64,000 nt of DNA from positions 14,922,800 to 14,986,799 of the forward strand of contig NC_079518.1 of the NCBI RefSeq assembly GCF_000801105.2, written 5' to 3'. Position 1 is the stretch's first letter. Every line of letters begins with the position of its first letter. Below are positions 57,825-64,000 of the stretch, one piece after another. Origin of the DNA: Raphanus sativus. Taxonomy: Eukaryota; Streptophyta; Magnoliopsida; Brassicales; Brassicaceae. A program made the position numbers and the translations under genes. Under the pieces are notes generated by a model, which made no database searches, was not told where the DNA came from, and saw nothing but the letters and a program-made list of their open reading frames with translations.

Positions 57825-59304
57825 GGTTACACCTCAAAGCGGATGTTCTTGTAAACGAGCTCTTCGACATTACTTCCAACTGTACGATGAGTAGTGACAA
57901 CTTCACCCAAGTGAAGCTTATAAAGCGTCGTCGTATTTTTACCGTCATTGTCCAAACCAACGACGACAATCTTGTACTCTTTTGCACGGAACATCATGAA
58001 CCAAAACCTCGATGCGAATGCTCCCATGTCTCTCGGGTTTCATGTAGTAACAAAATAAACATAATTGAATCTTTCTTTTCCTTTTATTCACGGCAAGAGT
58101 TGAGATTGATTTATTTAAAAAGAATATTTACATTTAGATCATTTTCTAATGATTCATGCTATTTTTTTCTTAAAAATAAAATAATTCGATATTAGAATTG
58201 GTTAAAATATAGAGATGAACAAACAAAAAATGATTTATTCCATATAAATTTCTATTAAAAATTTTTTACTCTAAAATCTATTTTAAAATGAAAAATAAAG
58301 TGAGATTAGAAATAGTTTTAGAAGACTAAAATATCTACAACTTAAAAGACTCAAACCCCAATGTTAATACTATTTGATACAAATTTTATACAAAAATAAA
58401 GAAAACACTACACCATCGAATAAATAAGAATCAATTCCTTATTTGAGACCCAAATTTTAAAGAAGTATCTTATTTATTAATAATAAGAATCCAAACAAAT
58501 GTTAAAAGATGTGTGTTTTCATCTTTAACTTTATTAGTTTTAAAAAAAAATATATTTAAAATACATCTTTTGACAATGATGTATCTTTAAATCCTAAAAT
58601 ATGCATGGTTTTATAATGAGATATTTTGGTGATACACTGAAATATGAGGAATTTGCCAAAATTAAATGCAAAACTATATCCAAATTTTAATAAAATTCAA
58701 AACTAACCTAAAAACCTCGTAAAATTGCAATCATCTGCTTATGGCCAAAGAAAAAACCAGGATTCATTTTTACAAAATATAATCCCAAAAAGTCTTTTGA
58801 ATTTCTGTAAGTCTTCCGAGTTTCTGGAAGTCTGGAAGACTTCCAGGAAGTTTTCTCGTATAGTAGGCCTTAAAATATTTTATAAATTTGATGAAAAATA
58901 TATTGCTATGAGAAAAATATAAATCATGTAATTATAAACACTTGTAATGATATAAACTAAGATATAGTAAAATTGAATTGTTTTCAACATAGATGAGTGA
59001 ATGTAGTGGATCATAGTATTCATAGGTTTAGGGTAACATATGTTGTAGTATTGTATGTTTTTTTATGGTTAGATTTTGGAAGCTTAACATATTTTCTGAA
59101 AAATTAAATTTGACGTATATGTGTCTAGTTCTATGTGTATTAAATACTATTTAACTTAAATTTAAATTTAATGGAGTGTTTAGTTAGTTAATTAAGTTTT
59201 GGATTTATATTATGGATTTAGACGAATTCCAGGAAATCTTCTGATGAATAGTATTTACGAGCAAGACGACTTCCAGGAAGTCTTCTAATGAATAGTATTT
59301 ACGG
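57825..59304. repeat. 1,480-bp tandem duplication, copy 2
   Basis: Second copy of the unit. It runs on into the rest of region B after ATAGTATTTACGGG, so copy 1 is the one truncated at the junction. Confidence 0.92.
57833..58027 (-). pseudogene. Duplicated ARFC1 exon 1
   Basis: The frame [18 protein letters not shown] to YKNIRFE is open throughout, unlike copy 1, and ends at the same splice donor (GAG|GTGTAA). The P loop reads [11 protein letters not shown], with one residue inserted before the Thr, so nucleotide binding would be impaired. No exon 2 follows before copy 1, so it cannot make a GTPase. Confidence 0.85.
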
Positions 59305-60139
59305 GTTCGAAGACTTCCTTGAAAGTCTTCTGAATCAAAAATAGTTGACCTAAATGGAATTTTTTTGTCTCAATATACAAAGAAAAATTTACATATTCTC
59401 TCTTTTCCTCTCAAATGGCTGCAACAAAAATGTAATCTTTTCATTCTAAAATTCTTTAACCTCTCTATGATCTCTTTGAATTTGAAAACACTAAACTTTA
59501 TATCAATTTGTTTTTTTGTCTCATGTCTTTCTCACTAATTTATCTTATTTTTGCAGGTTTTTAATCATATGGTTCTCATCTTTGACTCCTTTTAAAAGTA
59601 GACCTATAAATTTAGATATATATATTTGCGTGGTCTATAAAGGTAGATCTATGTAATCTTCCACTTATTTTCTCTATTATTCAGCCATCTGATTTTTTTG
59701 AATATGCATGTTTTTCAGATTTGAATTTGGGTATGCGAGTTTTTCAGATTTGGATTTGGGTATGCAGGTTTTTCAGATCTGGATCAGAATTTGCAAGACT
59801 TCTAGGAAGTATTCTCAGAAGTCTTCTAAAATATAATGCACTAGAAGACTTCTAGGAATTCTTTTGGAAGACTTCATGGAAATCTTCTGACGTAGTTTTT
59901 TCCATATCTCATTTTTCATAACAGGTCTGAGCGTTTTGGTAAATTTGTATGTCCGATTTTTCTTCATTTGGTAACCTCGTGTTGCATAAATCTCTTACCT
60001 TTTTTCCAAACAAAAACTCTCTAACCGCTCTCTAATCTCTTTGAACTTGAAAACACTAAATTTTATAGAAAAATGTCATTTAAATCATCAACTTTTAAAT
60101 TTGGTTGAAATAAAGCACCAACTTTTCTCTGAACCAAAA

Positions 60140-61300
60140 GGACACTCAATTTTTACTAACAAGCCATTTTAGTCATAAACTTTCTTTAGTCATACTATTT
60201 AAATCACATCGTTAGTCAACCATTATAGTTGACTAACAGTAGGCCTAAAATGCTTTTAAGATTCATGTTTTTTTTGACAAAAATATAAATAAAAATTTTT
60301 CTTTAATAAATGGATGTTAACTTTCAAAATAAATAAGTTGGTAACTAAAACATTTTATAAATATGAATATTGAATAGTAAAACTACAATTTTGTTTTCTT
60401 TAAAATAAAATTTAAATAATTTCATTTATGTTATAAAATAGTCAGTTAATATATCATTAGATAAAACTATCAAAATTTTCAATAATTATTTATGACAGTT
60501 ATGTAACTTTTTTAACCATTTATATTGTCTCAATTGGATTATGTTTCAAAATTTTATTGTCAAAATTTTTATTTTTGTAAGATGTTAATATTTTTCTTTA
60601 TTCTCAGAAGAATAAAATTAACCGCAGAAGGATTTTTCATAATTTTGCTGATAACTTAATTTACCAGCCATGATGTAGAAATATTATTGTAACAAATTTA
60701 TAGAAATTATACAATTTAATAACTGTTTTATAAACATAAAGAATCATGAAGAATACATCTAACGGCAATTATTTTAGTTTGGAAATCAAAAGGTTGAATT
60801 AATATTTCACTAACAAAAACTTGACAGTAAAATTATAGAACATAATCCAAATAGGATTGTATAAATAGTTGAAAAAACTGATTGTAAAATAATTCTAAAG
60901 TTCTTTATACTCATTTTATAACTAAATATTTTAGAATTTAAATTAAATTTATATAATTTTTACTTTGAATGATGAAATATTTTTTTAAGTTTGAATTATT
61001 TATTATTTAAATTTAAATACTAATGTTATATTTGTTAAAATATATTTTTAAATATTTAAATCCAATATTTTAGAAAATATGTTGATTTTTATTTGTGCCA
61101 AAAAAATTATCAACTTAAAAAATTATTTTAGGCATACTATTAGTTAACTATAACAGTTGACTAACGATATATTATTTTAAAAGTCATTTTAGGCTTACTA
61201 TTAGTCAACTATTATAGTTGACTAACGATAAATCTAAAATGGTATGGTCAACAAAAAATTATGATTAAAATGGTTTGTCAACAGAAGTTGAGTGTTTTTG
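60140..61300. mobile_element. Long inverted-repeat element
   Basis: The left arm (CACTCAATTTTTACTAACAAGCCATTTTAGTCATAA) is matched inversely by the right arm (TTATGATTAAAATGGTTTGTCAACAGAAGTTGAGTG). Pairing continues for more than 100 bp. Both arms hold a palindromic module GTTAGTCAAC..ATAGTTGACTAAC (60211-60237, 61201-61227, with a diverged third at 61140-61165) followed by a GGCCTAAAATG-type word. The interior is AT-rich and non-coding. It could be a non-autonomous MULE or hAT derivative. No target duplication was fixed. Confidence 0.65.
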
Positions 61301-61556
61301 TTTTGTTTTACATAAGCTAAACAAAAGCTTGATTTCTTAAACAGAACAATTCTGAAACCCTCCACTGAACCAGACCTCTCATGATGGCTAGCAACTAATT
61401 CTATGTTGCTTGGATTCGGACTTCAATAGAACCTAAGATAAGATCGACTGTCTCGTTTGTACCTGAAGCACAAAAGCTTTGGGATAATCTTCAACGAAGA
61501 TTCTCATTCAAGAATTGTGTCTGAATTCATCAATCAATTGCGTGATGAAATAAATA

Positions 61557-61805
61557 CTCCCTCCGTTTCTTAAAGAGTGTCGTTGTGACATTTTTCACAC
61601 AGATTAAGAAAGTTGTTGAAATATATGTAAGTTGTAATTAATTATATCTCTTTGACCAATAGTATTTTAGATAAATAAAATTATTTATAAAATCAATTAA
61701 TTTTTAGCTGAAAGTTAGTATAATTTACATTGGAATTGTAAAGTGACACTCTTTATGTAACAAGAAAATGAGTTCAGAGTGACACTTATTATGAAACAGA
61801 GGGAG
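61557..61805. mobile_element. Stowaway-like MITE, 249 bp
   Basis: Termini CTCCCTCCGTTTC and GAAACAGAGGGAG with TA on both sides (61555-61556, 61806-61807). This is the classic CTCCCTCCGT end of plant Tc1/mariner-derived MITEs. It lies within the copia gag frame. Confidence 0.9.
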
Positions 61806-61809
61806 TATC

Positions 61810-62421
61810 TTTCAGCAGCAAGGTCAGACAATAATTGAGTACTACGGACGTATCACCAAGCTATGGGAGGAACTCGACAACCTTAAGACCACCAGATAGT
61901 GGTCATGTGAAGCCTCTGCCGATATTGAGAAAGAAAGCGAAGAAATTTGAGTTCATAAAATTTTGTTCGGTCTGGATGAGTCTCGATTCAGAAACATACG
62001 TTCTCAAATCATTGATGAGAACCCACTACCAGATATTAATAACGTCTACTCCAAGGTTATACGAGAAGAACAACACTATAATACTATATGTTCTAAAGAA
62101 CTAAAACCAGACACTATAGGTTTTTCTGCACAGACCAAATCCTCTAAGACAGATTTGCATCAAGCCTCAGCTATTACCTTCCATACCCGTGATCCGAATC
62201 GTACGTGCACTCACTGCTCGCGCAAAGGTCATGCAACACAGAGTGCTTTCTCTCATGGTTATCCTGATTGGTGGATTGACCAAGAGAATGCAACATCGTC
62301 GAGTGGTTCTTCATCTGGTTCATCTCAACTAGGAAGAGGAGGCCGATTCTCTAACTCTAATCGTGGACGCCCAAATGAACTAGAGCTGTCTCCAACAACA
62401 CCACGACATCTAACTCTATGA
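61810..62421 (+). pseudogene. Copia Gag, C-terminal part
   Basis: Two overlapping frames (61835-62104 and 61963-62421) cover the region from the QQQGQTIIEYYGRITKLW segment to the CCHC-like knuckle CTHCSRKGHATQSAF followed by YPDWW and a Ser/Gly/Arg-rich tail. The knuckle appears to have lost its fourth ligand (TQSAF where a Cys is usual). A frameshift lies near 61960. Confidence 0.75.
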
Positions 62422-62666
62422 ATGATGATTCTATAGCTCAGATTACTCAACTACCTCAGCAACTCCAAGGCACTAGATCAATACCATCGACCGAAAAACT
62501 TTATGGTAAACCCACTATACCATATGCCATTATTGACACTGGCGCATCTCATCACATGACGGCCAATATATCTCTTCTTAATGTAACCGATATTATTAGT
62601 TCCTCGGTCATATATTTCCGAATGGACGGTTCTCACAAGCAAGGAAAAAGGGAACACTTGTTCTAA
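62418..62666 (+). pseudogene. Copia protease remnant
   Basis: IIDTGASHHMTANISLL is the copia aspartic-protease signature (D-T/S-G-A-S-H-H). The frame closes at 62666 and the rest continues in other frames. Confidence 0.75.
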
Positions 62667-63129
62667 GCAAAGACTATTACTTGTCGAATGTTCTATATGT
62701 GCCAGATTTTAACTGCACTCTGATTTCAGTGTCGCGTTTACTTAAACAACTGGTTGCATTTCTTTCTTTAATGATACTTTGTTGTCTTGCATGACCGTTT
62801 TACGAAGACTCTGCTTGGAACGGGTGAAGAACGTTAGGGGGTGGATTACTTCACAGGATCATGGCTGCACGAGTACATCATACTGAGGTTAAGAATTCTT
62901 CAACATCAGAATATGGCGTCAACGGCTTGAACATCCTTCTTATCGGATTTTGTCAGCTTTACCTATTTTAGATAGGCTAGTTTTTTATTCTGAACAAGCT
63001 GCGTCTTGTAAGATTCGTTTTGTGCTAAACTGACACGACAAGTTTTTAATGATAGGTCTAATAAAGCATTTGAGCCATTCTCTTTACAACATTGTGATTT
63101 TTGGAGACTCTATAGAACTCCTTCTTCGT

Positions 63130-63790
63130 AACCACAATAGATGATTTTTCACGAGCCGTCTGGACTTATTTGATGTTGGAAAATTCTGAAGTAGCTAACC
63201 TGATTCGTGAGTTCATTGCACTTTATGAGAGGCAATTTGATAGAAAGTTCAAAACAATTTGCATTAATAACGGGTCCAAGTTCTTTGTCCTCACGCCATT
63301 CTTTAAGCAACAAGGAATCGAGCAACAAACATCATGTGTCGATACTCCACATAAGAATGGTCGGGCAAAGCGGAAACACCGCCATATATTAAATGTCGTG
63401 CGTGCCTGTCTCTTCCAGGCTCGGTTGCCGGTCTCATTCTGGGGCAAGAGTATTCTTATTGCAGCTCATCTTATAAACGGTACTCCATCTCAGGTGTCTT
63501 CATAGTAAGACACCCTATGAACTACTATTCAATAAGCAACTAGACTACGATAGGCTTCTAGTATTTGGATGCTTATGTTACTCTCATCTCAAATTGCGAG
63601 ATAAGGATAAGTTTGATGATCGAGCAGAAATTGTATCTTTTTTTGGCTATCCAAGAAAGAAAGCTTGGCTATTATACGATCCAGACAAGAATGAGTTTTT
63701 TTTATAGTAGAGATGTTGTTTTCTCGGAAAAGAAATTTCCTGGTGTGGATACGGAGGAATATGTAACACCACCATTGAACACTTTTGATC
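63130..63790 (+). pseudogene. Copia integrase remnant with lost catalytic residues
   Basis: TTIDDFSRAVW keeps the first catalytic Asp. The second Asp region reads INNGSKF instead of SDNGTEF, and the Glu region reads NGRAKRKHR instead of NGRVERKHR. Two of the three DDE residues are therefore changed (Asp to Asn, Glu to Lys). Frameshifts follow near 63500. The C-terminal part (VFGCLCYSHL, SRDVVFSEKKFP) is recognisable. Confidence 0.75.
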
Positions 63791-63827
63791 CTACGATTGA
63801 TGATTAGTTACTACCTGTTACGAACTC

Positions 63828-63842
63828 GGGGGGGGGGGGGGG
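63828..63842. repeat. 15-base G run
   Basis: An uninterrupted G homopolymer in the copia linker after integrase. A similar 14-base run is at 56333-56346. Such runs are prone to length errors and to polymerase slippage. Confidence 0.8.
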
Positions 63843-64000
63843 TTCATCGCCTCAAGCACCTACTACCAACTCCAGGGGGAGTTCATACCCTCTAGTACCT
63901 ATTACGAAAAACAAAGATTCTGCACCTAAATCTTCTCCTTTACCAGTAATCGAGATCTTTGTCTCTCCTACTGATGAATCCTAACTACTAATGTTACTCT

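Larger units (their letters stand above)
57160..59990 (+). mobile_element. Mutator/VANDAL-like region B (motif array)
   Basis: It begins near GAGGAATTTGCCAAAATTAAATGC (57166, repeated at 58646). It contains many copies of GAAGACTT/AAGTCTTC and the spaced inverted repeat GAAGACTT-CCAGG-AAGTCTTC or near matches (57355, 57786, 58835, 59266, 59309, 59850). Then come a leader, CAAATGGCTGCA (59415) and a GCAG-bounded cassette (59557) like those of region A. There is no transposase. The tandem duplication has copied its left part. The family assignment is an inference. Confidence 0.45.
61370..64000 (+). mobile_element. Decayed Ty1/copia element, runs off the window
   Basis: Plus-strand frames in order: Gag (WIRTSIEPKIRSTVSFVPEA, YYGRITKLWEELDN), zinc knuckle (CTHCSRKGHATQSAF), protease (AIIDTGASHHMT), pre-integrase (CTLISVSRLLKQL) and integrase core to about 63770. 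This is the copia order. Reverse transcriptase would lie beyond 64000. No 5' LTR was recognised before the inverted-repeat element. Many frameshifts and stops are present. Confidence 0.85.

Overview
The window is plant nuclear DNA, almost certainly from a Brassicaceae genome of Brassica/Raphanus type. The intron-bearing genes match Arabidopsis chromosome 4 genes by recognisable protein sequence, the background is AT-rich, telomere-like CCCTAAA variants occur, and transposons are stacked in the large spacers. A run of exactly 100 N (52516-52615) marks an assembly gap of unknown size.

Genes. Four real genes lie in the middle third. PEAPOD/TIFY4 (PPD, + strand, 15890-17950, nine coding exons, 310 aa). 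NRPE7, the Pol V/IV-specific seventh subunit (+, 22666-23202, one coding exon, 178 aa). An uncharacterised acidic protein (+, 33479-35510, four exons, 580 aa) with an N-terminal MGNN, a ~126-aa internal duplication and two LxLxL motifs. CAM8-type calmodulin (-, 35997-39120, four exons, 151 aa). From memory, this order matches Arabidopsis At4g14720 - At4g14660 - At4g14650 - At4g14640, so the block looks collinear. Gene relics are an ARMADILLO REPEAT ONLY (ARO) fragment (31060-31500) and a broken ARFC1 (Arf-like GTPase) locus (53762-56547) with a duplicated exon 1 (57833-58027).

Mobile DNA by region. 0.8-9.5 kb: a Tourist-like MITE split by a young non-autonomous Ty3/gypsy element with 3,223-bp LTRs and only 1,945 bp inside. 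10.9-14.1 kb: a decayed LINE split cleanly by a 799-bp Helitron. 18-22 kb: a Helitron terminus and a LINE reverse-transcriptase relic. 26.5-30.7 kb: two short Helitrons and degenerate repeats. 39.3-40.4 kb: another Helitron. 41.07-46.92 kb: a nearly complete LINE with 14-bp target duplications and an internal RT deletion. 47-52.5 kb: tandem repeats and a Mutator/VANDAL-like region carrying a 22-bp inverted-repeat motif and repeated 39-bp mini-exon cassettes. 54.9-56.2 kb: a 1.28-kb TRIM-like LTR element inside the ARFC1 relic. 56.3-59.3 kb: a 1,480-bp tandem duplication, with a second Mutator-like region using a related but different motif. 60.1-61.3 kb: a long inverted-repeat element. 61.4-64.0 kb: a decayed Ty1/copia element hit by a Stowaway-like MITE and running off the window.

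The genes are independent nuclear genes with no operon logic. The most promising novelty is the pair of Mutator-like regions, which share architecture (motif array, TATA, an ATGGCTGCA start, mini-exon cassettes) but use different spaced inverted-repeat motifs. Next are the two small LTR elements that share a hairpin at the same distance from their 3' LTR.
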